This document shows positions 1-5,930 of a DNA stretch of 7,902 nucleotides, in pieces. The position numbers and the translations under genes were made by a program. The first letter of the stretch is position 1, and each line of letters opens with the position of its first letter. The stretch lies in the NCBI GenBank assembly GCA_002310155.1, contig DBYF01000113.1, forward strand, positions 5,029-12,930. The letters are read 5' to 3'. Under the pieces are notes generated by a model that worked only from the letters and a program-made list of their open reading frames with translations, was not told where the DNA came from and did not search any database. The DNA is from Mageeibacillus sp. UBA1193. Lineage in GTDB: Bacteria > Bacillota > Clostridia > Saccharofermentanales > Saccharofermentanaceae.

Positions 1-234
1 GTTGCTTCCGGTGGTGGTACAGGTCGTACACTGCATCCGGATAACATGGCTGCAGGTCCGGCTTCCTACGGTATGACAGATACAATGGGCCGTATGCACT
101 CCGATGCTCAGTTCGCAGGTTCTTCCTCCGTTCCGGCACACGTTGAGATGATGGGCTTCCTCGGTATGGGTAACAACCCGATGGTTGGTGCTTCCGTTGC
201 TGTAGCTGTTGCTGTTGAAGAGTGCATGAAGTAA
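1..234 (+). CDS. C-terminal 77 residues of an unidentified, probably highly expressed protein
   Basis: The reading frame is open from base 1 and ends at TAA 232-234, so the 5' part lies outside the window. The visible segment is Gly-, Met-, Ala- and Ser-rich. It begins with a GGGTGR stretch, has MTDTMGRMHSDAQFAGSSS in the middle, and ends in an Ala/Val run followed by EECMK. No signal peptide or clear transmembrane helix is visible, so it looks soluble. Codon choice is strongly biased to GGT, GCT, GTT, CGT, TCC and CCG, unlike the minus-strand genes, which suggests an abundant metabolic enzyme. I do not recognise the family and assign no function. A strong terminator follows 30 nt after the stop, so this is the last gene of its transcript. 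Confidence 0.85.
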   Translation, partial: VASGGGTGRTLHPDNMAAGPASYGMTDTMGRMHSDAQFAGSSSVPAHVEMMGFLGMGNNPMVGASVAVAVAVEECMK

Positions 235-261
235 TACTTCAAGCGCTAAGAAATTAACGCA

Positions 262-305
262 CAAAACAAAACCGGCTCCCTTTCGAGGGGGCCGGTTTTT
301 TGTTG
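262..305. terminator. Strong intrinsic terminator, probably bidirectional
   Basis: The arms at 268-281 and 286-299 pair over about 14 bp with one G-T wobble and enclose a TTCG tetraloop (282-285). The + strand carries a T run at 296-302. On the minus strand the other flank reads TTTTGTTTTG after the stem. The hairpin sits between two convergent genes (stops at 234 and 366), so one element can end both transcripts. Confidence 0.93.
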
Positions 306-365
306 GTTTGAATTGTTTAGTTAGTGAAACTGCGAACCCGGGTACTTCTTCCCGTCTTCTACCGG

Positions 366-1463
366 TCAATAACTGTATAGGTCTTCGTACTTCGCGTATC
401 TCTCTGCGATATCGTAGCTGTCGCTGACATCGGAATACTTAGTAACATTCACGAAGAACATGATCAGAGCGATCGAGGCGATGACCAGTGCGGTGATCAC
501 CACGGCATTCTTGCTCTTCTTAACGAAGCACATTACGATCATGACGATGGCAACTGCGAGAGCAGCAAGACCGATCCAGAACAGTACGAACCATGTCGAG
601 CAGTTCGACTTAAGTTCCTTCGCGGTTGAGGTAAAAGTATTTACGTCTACGTCTAAACCAAGTTCGATCATATAGAGGATCAATGCAAGAATCGCACTGA
701 CCAGGCCGACGATGGCGAGTGTCTTCTTCTGCTGCGGAGCAGCGTAACCATACTGTGTCGGATAACCCTGCATCGGATACGGCTGCGGAGGCATCTGCTG
801 GGGCATTCCCTGCGGCATGGGCTGCATCGGCTGCTGTGCCTGTACCGGATACGGAGCGGCCTGAGGAGCTACCGGAGCCTGAGCAGCAGGTGCTGCTGCC
901 TGAACGGGAGCCTGAGCGGGTGCTACAGGAGCCTGTGCATAGACGGGCTGCTGTGGCTGCTGTGCCATCGGCTGAGGCTGTACAGGAGCCTGGGGCTGCT
1001 GAACTGCAGGAGCCGGCTGCGGAGCAACGGGCTGAGCCGGAGCGGGCTGTGGAGCCGGCTGAGGCTGTGCTGCAGGTGCCTGCGGCTGAGGTGCAGGCTG
1101 AACCTGGGGCTGAGCGACAGGAGCCTGAGGCTGTGCGACCGGCTGGGCAACGGGCTGCGGTGCCGGTTGAGGTGCCGGTGCGGGTTGAGGTGCCGGCTGG
1201 GGAGCCTGACGCTGGATCGGCGGCTGCTGCGGACGCGGCTCTACCGGTGCCTGAACAGGCTGTGGCGCGGGCTGAGCGACCGGCTTCGCCTGAGGAAGTT
1301 CCTGCTCCGGGATCGGCTGCAGCTGAACTGTCTTGGCCAGACCCGGTGTCATATTATACTGCGGATATCCCTGCGCCGGAGCCGAGTTACTTACGCCACG
1401 GCCGCACATAGGACATACATTAGCGATATCAGGGATCTCACTTTGACACCATATACATTTCAT
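366..1463 (-). CDS. Zinc-ribbon membrane protein with long Pro/Gln/Ala linker and three C-terminal TM helices
   Basis: 365 aa. Residues 1-22 form a zinc ribbon with ligands C3, C6, C17 and C20 (spacing CxxC-x10-CxxC). Residues about 28-245 are low complexity, dominated by Pro, Gln, Ala and Val in QPAPQP-like units and almost uncharged. Three hydrophobic helices follow at about 249-269, 291-314 and 319-340, then a short Tyr-rich tail (341-365). The zinc ribbon, proline-rich linker and C-terminal helices resemble the widespread zinc-ribbon plus DUF4190-like architecture; that is inference. There is no signal peptide, so the ribbon is probably cytoplasmic. The start is supported by GGGGAGGG at 1471-1478, 7 nt upstream. 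It is a paralogue of the gene at 1573-2301 and the last gene of the four-gene set. The function is unknown. Confidence 0.92.
   Translation of the reverse strand: MKCIWCQSEIPDIANVCPMCGRGVSNSAPAQGYPQYNMTPGLAKTVQLQPIPEQELPQAKPVAQPAPQPVQAPVEPRPQQPPIQRQAPQPAPQPAPAPQPAPQPVAQPVAQPQAPVAQPQVQPAPQPQAPAAQPQPAPQPAPAQPVAPQPAPAVQQPQAPVQPQPMAQQPQQPVYAQAPVAPAQAPVQAAAPAAQAPVAPQAAPYPVQAQQPMQPMPQGMPQQMPPQPYPMQGYPTQYGYAAPQQKKTLAIVGLVSAILALILYMIELGLDVDVNTFTSTAKELKSNCSTWFVLFWIGLAALAVAIVMIVMCFVKKSKNAVVITALVIASIALIMFFVNVTKYSDVSDSYDIAERYAKYEDLYSY
774..1289 (-). repeat. Degenerate repeat tract encoding the Pro/Gln/Ala linker
   Basis: This tract encodes residues about 59-230 of the zinc-ribbon protein. Units such as PAPQ, QPVA and QPQAP recur without a fixed period. 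At DNA level most copies have diverged, but a 14-mer, ggttgaggtgccgg, occurs identically at 1165-1178 and 1183-1196 (18 bp apart, six codons). This indicates local slippage or duplication in frame. Confidence 0.8.
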
Positions 1464-1538
1464 TTAAATACCCTCCCCATCGGACAAGTGCTTTTGGCTA
1501 AGAATCAAGAGCGCCTGTCGATTAATCCGTACTTATAT

Positions 1539-1568
1539 ATTTTACTCCAAATATAGGCATTCAGTCGA
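1539..1568 (-). promoter_or_regulatory. Possible internal promoter before the 365-aa zinc-ribbon gene
   Basis: The 109-nt gap between the two zinc-ribbon genes is the longest in the set. On the minus strand it contains TCGACT (1568-1563, 4 of 6 matches to the -35 consensus), an 18-nt spacer and TAAAAT (1544-1539, 5 of 6 matches to the -10). This would leave a leader of about 65-70 nt. The region is AT-rich, so chance matches are possible. No hairpin terminator is visible after the upstream gene. Confidence 0.35.
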
Positions 1569-1572
1569 TACA

Positions 1573-2301
1573 TCAGTAACCTTTCACATAATCGGCGTAC
1601 CTTCCATACCTTCTGGCAAATTCATATGCATCGTGGAAACTGCTGTAATGACTGATGTTTATAGCGAACAGGATCAGCGCGACCCCGCATAAGGCAAGCC
1701 CGACGATCGCAAGCACCCGGCAGTTCTTCTGGCGCACCTTGATGCAGAGGAAAATAACGCCGAGCAGGACCAGAATGAAACCAGTCCAGAGGAATAAGCT
1801 CCAGATTTCAAACTTGTTCACGATGGAGACCGAGGTTCCCTCGTCGACCGGGATCGTCAGGGCCAGGATCAGAAAGACAAGTCCGATCGCGGAGCAGACA
1901 ACGCCGGAAATGGCAAGACCGGTCTTCTGGCGCACCTTCGTGGAAGGCTGCGGTCCGAGGACGATCGGCTGCATGTAGTTATTGACCGGCGGGTACGGCT
2001 GTGTCGGATGCGGGATCGGCATCGGCTCGTTCTGCGGCTGCTGGTATACCATAGGCACAGGTGACTGCGGGAATGCTGCCGGGACGAACTCCTCCGGGGA
2101 ATTTGCCTGAGGCTGCGGTTGCGGCTGCGGGACCTGCTGAACAGGTCTTGCCGCCGGAACCGGGGCAGGCGCGATGATAGGCGCAGTAATGGGCTGCGGT
2201 TCCATTTCCTTGGCGAGATACTCAGGGTCTACTTCCCTGCCGCACATCTTACATTTAGTAGCACCGGGCTTCAGCTCGGACTGGCACCACTCACACTTCA
2301 T
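1573..2301 (-). CDS. Zinc-ribbon membrane protein with Pro-rich linker and three C-terminal TM helices
   Basis: 242 aa from the ATG at 2301. The zinc ribbon uses C3, C6, C17 and C20, and the first ten residues (MKCEWCQSEL) closely match the 365-aa paralogue downstream. A Pro/Gln-rich linker spans about 35-120 and is much shorter than in the paralogue. Transmembrane helices lie at about 128-150, 166-188 and 195-215, and the tail is rich in Tyr and Arg. The frame can be opened five codons earlier at a GTG (2316), but the ribosome binding site GGAGGA (2314-2309) lies inside that extension, 7 nt from the ATG. The ATG also matches the paralogue's start. It begins 28 nt after the 539-aa lipoprotein gene, so the two are very likely co-transcribed. 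The architecture resembles zinc-ribbon/DUF4190-like proteins; the function is unknown. Confidence 0.92.
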   Translation of the reverse strand: MKCEWCQSELKPGATKCKMCGREVDPEYLAKEMEPQPITAPIIAPAPVPAARPVQQVPQPQPQPQANSPEEFVPAAFPQSPVPMVYQQPQNEPMPIPHPTQPYPPVNNYMQPIVLGPQPSTKVRQKTGLAISGVVCSAIGLVFLILALTIPVDEGTSVSIVNKFEIWSLFLWTGFILVLLGVIFLCIKVRQKNCRVLAIVGLALCGVALILFAINISHYSSFHDAYEFARRYGRYADYVKGY

Positions 2302-2308
2302 GTATCTT

Positions 2309-2314
2309 TCCTCC
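2309..2314 (-). promoter_or_regulatory. Ribosome binding site that fixes the start at 2301
   Basis: GGAGGA on the minus strand, 7 nt before the ATG at 2301. It overlaps codons 2-3 of the longer GTG-initiated frame, which argues against that start. Confidence 0.85.
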
Positions 2315-2329
2315 ACTCACTTAGCTGGA

Positions 2330-3949
2330 TCAACCGGCGTACAGCACACCGATCAGGGCATCGTCGACGGGATAACCGTTGATCTTGTTATTCGCTTCCG
2401 CCTTGACTGCGACATCGTACTCATTGAGGTCATTCGGGTCGAGGACACGGAGGATCAGCTCACCGGTCTCTTCCGCGTAGTAGCAGATCGTGACTTTCGA
2501 TCCCTTCTTGATCGTGACCTCATCTGTTGTATCCATCGTCAGGTGATCAAACTTATAGCCGTTCAGGTCGACCTTCACCTCGTAAGCAGATGTACATACA
2601 TCTCCGAAAAGGTTGAACGCACAGGGATATCCATCGTGGATCGAGCAGCGCATGCTCGCGCCCGCAAATCCGAGCACATCGTAGTAGCCGTTGACCTTCA
2701 GATAGTTCGGGTTATGTACATCGCTGAGTGCTGCGAACATCTTCGAACAGTAAGTGACGTTATCTCCTTCGATCGCGAAGATGCAGAAGAATGTGCGGTC
2801 ATCGTCATCCATATGGAGAGTCATTACGAGGTAGGTTCCCGTCTCCGTGAACATCACGTACTGGTCGTCACCGTCGTAAATGTAGAATTCCGGAAGTTCC
2901 TCGATATTCTCGGCACTGAAAGTATACTCTTTCGAATTGAGCTCGATCGTGAAGCTTTCGGAGTTGGCCTGCGAGACACGAAGATCATCCAGCGCTCCGT
3001 CATTGTTCACGTCCCACGTGAGGGTCTTGCCCCCGTTAAGGTACAGCGTATAGTAATCCGGCACCTTACCGAAGTATTTGGCACTGAGCGCGTCTTCGTT
3101 ACCGATGTACGGGACCTTGGCATCGATCGAATAGATATAGATGCCGTCATAGAGGATTCCGAAAGGAAGGGATCCGTCTCTGATCTGTGCAAGCACATCG
3201 TCGAGGACATAGTTCTGGGAGTAACGTTCCTGCACGTAGGAAGCCAGTGCTTCTCTGTCGATGACGACTTCATCGTACTGGATCGCCATTCCATCCGAGA
3301 CGCGGAGGTTATGCGCTTCCAGGACAGGAAGCGAGGTTCCCGGTTCTCTGGAGTCATACTGGTATATCTCCGAAACATAGGAGACGAGCTGGCTGTCCGC
3401 ACGGAAGAGCTCGATGTGGTTTCCATAAGAGTAGTCATACAGGGGACCGCCCTTCTTCTCTACTTCCGCGAACGCCGCGGCTTCCGTGGTATAAATGTTG
3501 GTGTAATCCATCAGGGCATAGAAGGTCTCATCGTCAAGCTTCTGCATCATGTCCTGGATCTCCTGCGGTCCATCGTGATCGAAATAAAAGTCGATGATAT
3601 CCGCGTCGACCTTGACGTAGTTGAGCTTAGTGCCGAACTCGAAGTCCCCGTTCGGATCGAGAGCTCCGTAGATGTGATAGTATGTCGATACATAGACATC
3701 GAGAGAAGTTAGCTCGTGCGAGATCTCGAACTGGCCGCCCACCACATTTCCGGATGTTTCGGATGTGTCCGAGGACGGGTCTTCACTCGAATCCGAAGGA
3801 TCCTCCGTCGGAGCTTCCGTCTCCGTGATCTCTGTCGTCGTCTTCTTCGTCTTCTTTTTCTTCTTCGTCGTCTCCTCCGAGTTCTCCCCGCAGGATGCCA
3901 TACAAAGCACCATACTGAATGTCAGAAGAAAAGATACTATCTTTTTCAT
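2330..3949 (-). CDS. Extracytoplasmic lipoprotein, DUF3298-like core with Ca-binding-type loop
   Basis: 539 aa. A signal peptide (MKK, then a hydrophobic core to residue 19) ends at MAS-C20, an imperfect lipobox, so the mature protein is probably lipid-anchored outside the membrane. A Lys-rich patch (29-36) and a Thr/Glu/Ser/Pro/Asp-rich stalk (to about 68) follow. Residues about 185-280 (YQYDSREPG, then DGMAIQYDEVVIDREALASYV, then LPFGILYDGIYIYSID) resemble the RsiV-type DUF3298 pattern; this is inference. D313, N315, D317 and D321 form a DxNxDGxxD loop typical of calcium sites. Residues 478-503 resemble an SH3-like barrel segment (KKGSKVTICYYAEETGELIL). It is a paralogue of the gene at 3988-5625 and shares aligned cysteines C401, C435 and C452. 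A G-rich ribosome binding site (3956-3960) lies 6 nt before the ATG. It starts 38 nt after its paralogue. The function is unknown. Confidence 0.92.
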   Translation of the reverse strand: MKKIVSFLLTFSMVLCMASCGENSEETTKKKKKTKKTTTEITETEAPTEDPSDSSEDPSSDTSETSGNVVGGQFEISHELTSLDVYVSTYYHIYGALDPNGDFEFGTKLNYVKVDADIIDFYFDHDGPQEIQDMMQKLDDETFYALMDYTNIYTTEAAAFAEVEKKGGPLYDYSYGNHIELFRADSQLVSYVSEIYQYDSREPGTSLPVLEAHNLRVSDGMAIQYDEVVIDREALASYVQERYSQNYVLDDVLAQIRDGSLPFGILYDGIYIYSIDAKVPYIGNEDALSAKYFGKVPDYYTLYLNGGKTLTWDVNNDGALDDLRVSQANSESFTIELNSKEYTFSAENIEELPEFYIYDGDDQYVMFTETGTYLVMTLHMDDDDRTFFCIFAIEGDNVTYCSKMFAALSDVHNPNYLKVNGYYDVLGFAGASMRCSIHDGYPCAFNLFGDVCTSAYEVKVDLNGYKFDHLTMDTTDEVTIKKGSKVTICYYAEETGELILRVLDPNDLNEYDVAVKAEANNKINGYPVDDALIGVLYAG

Positions 3950-3987
3950 GTACTACCCCCTAGTTGTTCCCCAAGTATTTCTATTTC

Positions 3988-5625
3988 TTATTCACCATGG
4001 AATACATATACAAAAGCACTATCCATGTCATCGACCGTATTCAGATCCAGAAGCATGAGTTCTCCGGTCTTACCGTCCTTCGTCTGCATCTCGAGGCAGA
4101 CGGTGTTAGTCTCCTCGCTGTATGCGCGGGCAGTGACTTTCGAGCCGGCAGGAAGCGTCATTTCACGAATTTCATGGCCCTCGTCGCTGATCTCCGTGAC
4201 GGTAAGGTCCTTCAGTGTGATGAAGTTTCCGTAGCAGACATAATTCTGGGAGATCTTCCCGAACTTACCTTCCGGCGTGATCTCATAGTCCTGATAGCAG
4301 ATCATGTTGCCGATCACGTTCTTTTCCAGACCGACAAAGATATCATCTGAAGAATAACCCTGCCAGAACTCGTAGCACTGCATCGCGTCGCAGTACTTTA
4401 CCTCGCCGTTTTCGAGTTTAAAAGTAAAAAGATGGACTGACTTCAGGCCGAGCGCCTCTACCATCAGGAAGCAGTCGTCTCTGGTGTACATAAGATACGG
4501 ATATGCGTATGGATTCTGGTCGGGATAGATGTCCGTGCTCGCGAGGTACGGGATCGATGTCGAATCGAAGGTGAACTCTTTATCGTTCCAGCCGACGATG
4601 ATCTGAGTCCCGTCCGCATCGCCCAGCTTCGTGTCGATGTTGTCGATGATGCCGTCGCCGTCGATATCCCAGTTGATGGCCTGAAGGTCATTTCCCATGA
4701 CTGAGTAATCTTCCTGAGGAATGGACTCGAAATAATATGTGTTAAAAGCCTCCGGGCAGGAGAATGCCGGCACGAAAACGGAGACATAGGAGTATCCGTT
4801 ATCCTCGTGATAACGGAGCTCGATGCCGTTGGTGTAAAGGATGAAGCTTACAGTCTCATCCTCGATATGGTGGATCATGGTCTCACGCTGTTCCGGCTGG
4901 AGACGGAGGCCCCACTCATCCACATACTTAGCCAGCGCATCCTTATCCTTTACTACATCCCTGTAACCGATTTCTTTTCCGCTGGTTCCGTCGATATTGT
5001 AATAGGCATAGGTATAGCTCAAGGTATCGGTCGTGTTATCGATCGTGGAGAAAGAGATCACGCGGCTGTCATCTCTATGCACTTTGACGTCGAATTCGAT
5101 CCATGAACTATAGAGATTCGGCTCAGCGTCGCTCTGAGCGTCGAGCTTTTCAACACTCTCCAGGTATTTCTCCATCAGCTCTGAATACTTACTGTGGAAG
5201 ATGTTGTCAGTGACTTCGATCACCTTATCATTCGTGTTTTCCGGCATCGCGAAATAGAATCGGAAAGCGGACGATGCCACACTCTCGTACGGAACATCCG
5301 CGTCCTTGACCGGTACGCTGTAACCCTTCTGGATCAGTCCGACCTTCATGTCGACAGATTTCGCGTCGTGGCGGACCTCAAAGGGGACCTTGGTTGCTGA
5401 ATATGTACGTGTTGTCTCTGTGGGCTCGGTTTCAGATTCGGATGTTTCTTCTGAGGAAGTTGTTTCCGGTTCTTCGGAAGATTCAGTCGGGACTTCTGTC
5501 TCAGTGATCGTCGTAGACTTCGACTTCTTCGATCTCTTCGTCGTCTCGTCCTGGGACTTGGACTTACAGCCCGCGCATCCGAGGATCATCATGGCGCTTA
5601 AGAGCAGCGCAATCGTTTTCTTCAT
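3988..5625 (-). CDS. Extracytoplasmic lipoprotein, DUF3298-like core with Ca-binding-type loop
   Basis: 545 aa from the ATG at 5625. The signal peptide ends at CAG-C20, a plausible lipobox with Cys instead of Leu at -3. A basic patch (30-37) and a Ser/Thr/Glu-rich stalk (to about 75) follow. Residues about 176-285 (VISFSTIDNTTD, then TYAYYNIDGTSGKEIGYRDVV, then VSFILYTNGIELRY) fit the DUF3298/RsiV-like pattern in which a YN-D-x-TGK strand precedes an acidic helix; this assignment is by eye. D320, D322, D324 and D328 form a DxDxDGxxD calcium-type loop. Residues 491-526 look SH3-like (LPAGSKVTARAYSEET, then DGKTGELML). An upstream ATG at 5640 is rejected because GGAGGA lies inside that extension. 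This is the first gene of the four-gene set, directly behind the promoter at 5650-5678. The function is unknown. Confidence 0.92.
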   Translation of the reverse strand: MKKTIALLLSAMMILGCAGCKSKSQDETTKRSKKSKSTTITETEVPTESSEEPETTSSEETSESETEPTETTRTYSATKVPFEVRHDAKSVDMKVGLIQKGYSVPVKDADVPYESVASSAFRFYFAMPENTNDKVIEVTDNIFHSKYSELMEKYLESVEKLDAQSDAEPNLYSSWIEFDVKVHRDDSRVISFSTIDNTTDTLSYTYAYYNIDGTSGKEIGYRDVVKDKDALAKYVDEWGLRLQPEQRETMIHHIEDETVSFILYTNGIELRYHEDNGYSYVSVFVPAFSCPEAFNTYYFESIPQEDYSVMGNDLQAINWDIDGDGIIDNIDTKLGDADGTQIIVGWNDKEFTFDSTSIPYLASTDIYPDQNPYAYPYLMYTRDDCFLMVEALGLKSVHLFTFKLENGEVKYCDAMQCYEFWQGYSSDDIFVGLEKNVIGNMICYQDYEITPEGKFGKISQNYVCYGNFITLKDLTVTEISDEGHEIREMTLPAGSKVTARAYSEETNTVCLEMQTKDGKTGELMLLDLNTVDDMDSAFVYVFHGE

Positions 5626-5632
5626 ATCCCAT

Positions 5633-5638
5633 TCCTCC
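5633..5638 (-). promoter_or_regulatory. Ribosome binding site that fixes the start at 5625
   Basis: GGAGGA on the minus strand, 7 nt before the ATG at 5625. The alternative ATG at 5640 overlaps this element and has no binding site of its own. Starting at 5625 also gives a normal MKKT signal peptide. Confidence 0.87.
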
Positions 5639-5649
5639 ATACAGAAACA

Positions 5650-5678
5650 ATTTTACCACGAAAATCAGTTTTTCTTAA
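5650..5678 (-). promoter_or_regulatory. Sigma-A type promoter with extended -10 for the lipoprotein/zinc-ribbon set
   Basis: The minus strand reads TTAAGA (5678-5673, 4 of 6 matches to TTGACA), a 17-nt spacer, then TAAAAT (5655-5650, 5 of 6 matches) preceded by TGG, which makes an extended -10. The predicted transcript starts near 5643, giving a short leader of roughly 18 nt before the ATG at 5625. No convincing terminator is visible between the DUF951 stop (5712) and this promoter, so read-through from the upstream operon is possible. Confidence 0.65.
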
Positions 5679-5711
5679 GGGTTTTCGGGATATCTACGTA
5701 CCGAGATGGCG

Positions 5712-5930
5712 CTACTGTGACGCAGAAATATCGGGATCGCTGACAGACACGCACGCTTTCTCGAGCGCGGCTCTCTTCAGCGACATCTTATGTCCGCACG
5801 TCTCACAGCACATCAGAACTTCCGCGCCGACGCGAATGAGCTTCCAGGTCTTGCCGCCGCATGGATGCGTCTTCTTCAAGGTCACGACCTGGCCTTCTGT
5901 ATATGGATAAAGGAAAAACTTTCCGTTCAT
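5712..5930 (-). CDS. DUF951 family small zinc-ribbon-like protein
   Basis: 72 aa from the ATG at 5930. The sequence follows the DUF951 (B. subtilis YyzM-like) pattern: VVTLKKTHPCGGKTWKLIRVGAE, then a CxxCG pair, then a basic KR helix. Probable metal ligands are C24, C42 and C45, perhaps with H22. The family is small and of unknown molecular role, often thought to bind nucleic acid; that role is not shown here. The 16-residue tail after EKA is Ser/Asp-rich. The ATG overlaps the prmC stop as ATGA, which suggests translational coupling, and GGGAGA (5943-5938) lies 7 nt upstream. A start at 5954 would need a longer overlap with prmC and would contain this binding site. Confidence 0.92.
   Translation of the reverse strand: MNGKFFLYPYTEGQVVTLKKTHPCGGKTWKLIRVGAEVLMCCETCGHKMSLKRAALEKACVSVSDPDISASQ

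Noticed and set aside
1..234. Glycine reductase component or thiolase-type enzyme as identity of the + strand fragment
   Set aside because: I considered these because of the Gly-rich start and the Ala/Val end, but could not match any specific motif, so no name is given.
339..356. Small hairpin (cggg / cccg arms) after the last minus-strand gene
   Set aside because: Only four pairs with a loop of about eight and no T run; the strong hairpin at 262-305 explains termination.
719..1411. Long + strand open frame opposite the Pro/Gln/Ala linker
   Set aside because: It is the mirror of the repetitive linker: the product is low-complexity Ala/Glu/Pro, with no ribosome binding site or domain, and the minus-strand gene has a clear zinc ribbon and helices.
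366..1463. TonB-like energy transducer, suggested by the Pro-rich linker
   Set aside because: The membrane helices are at the C-terminus, there is no TonB C-terminal domain, and the other genes point to a Gram-positive envelope.
2174..3712. 512-codon + strand open frame
   Set aside because: It runs across two well-supported minus-strand genes, encodes no recognisable domain and has an Arg/Val/Asp-rich composition typical of an antisense shadow.
5680..5711. Terminator after DUF951
   Set aside because: The best pairing (TCGG with CCGA) is four base pairs with a large loop and no T tract.
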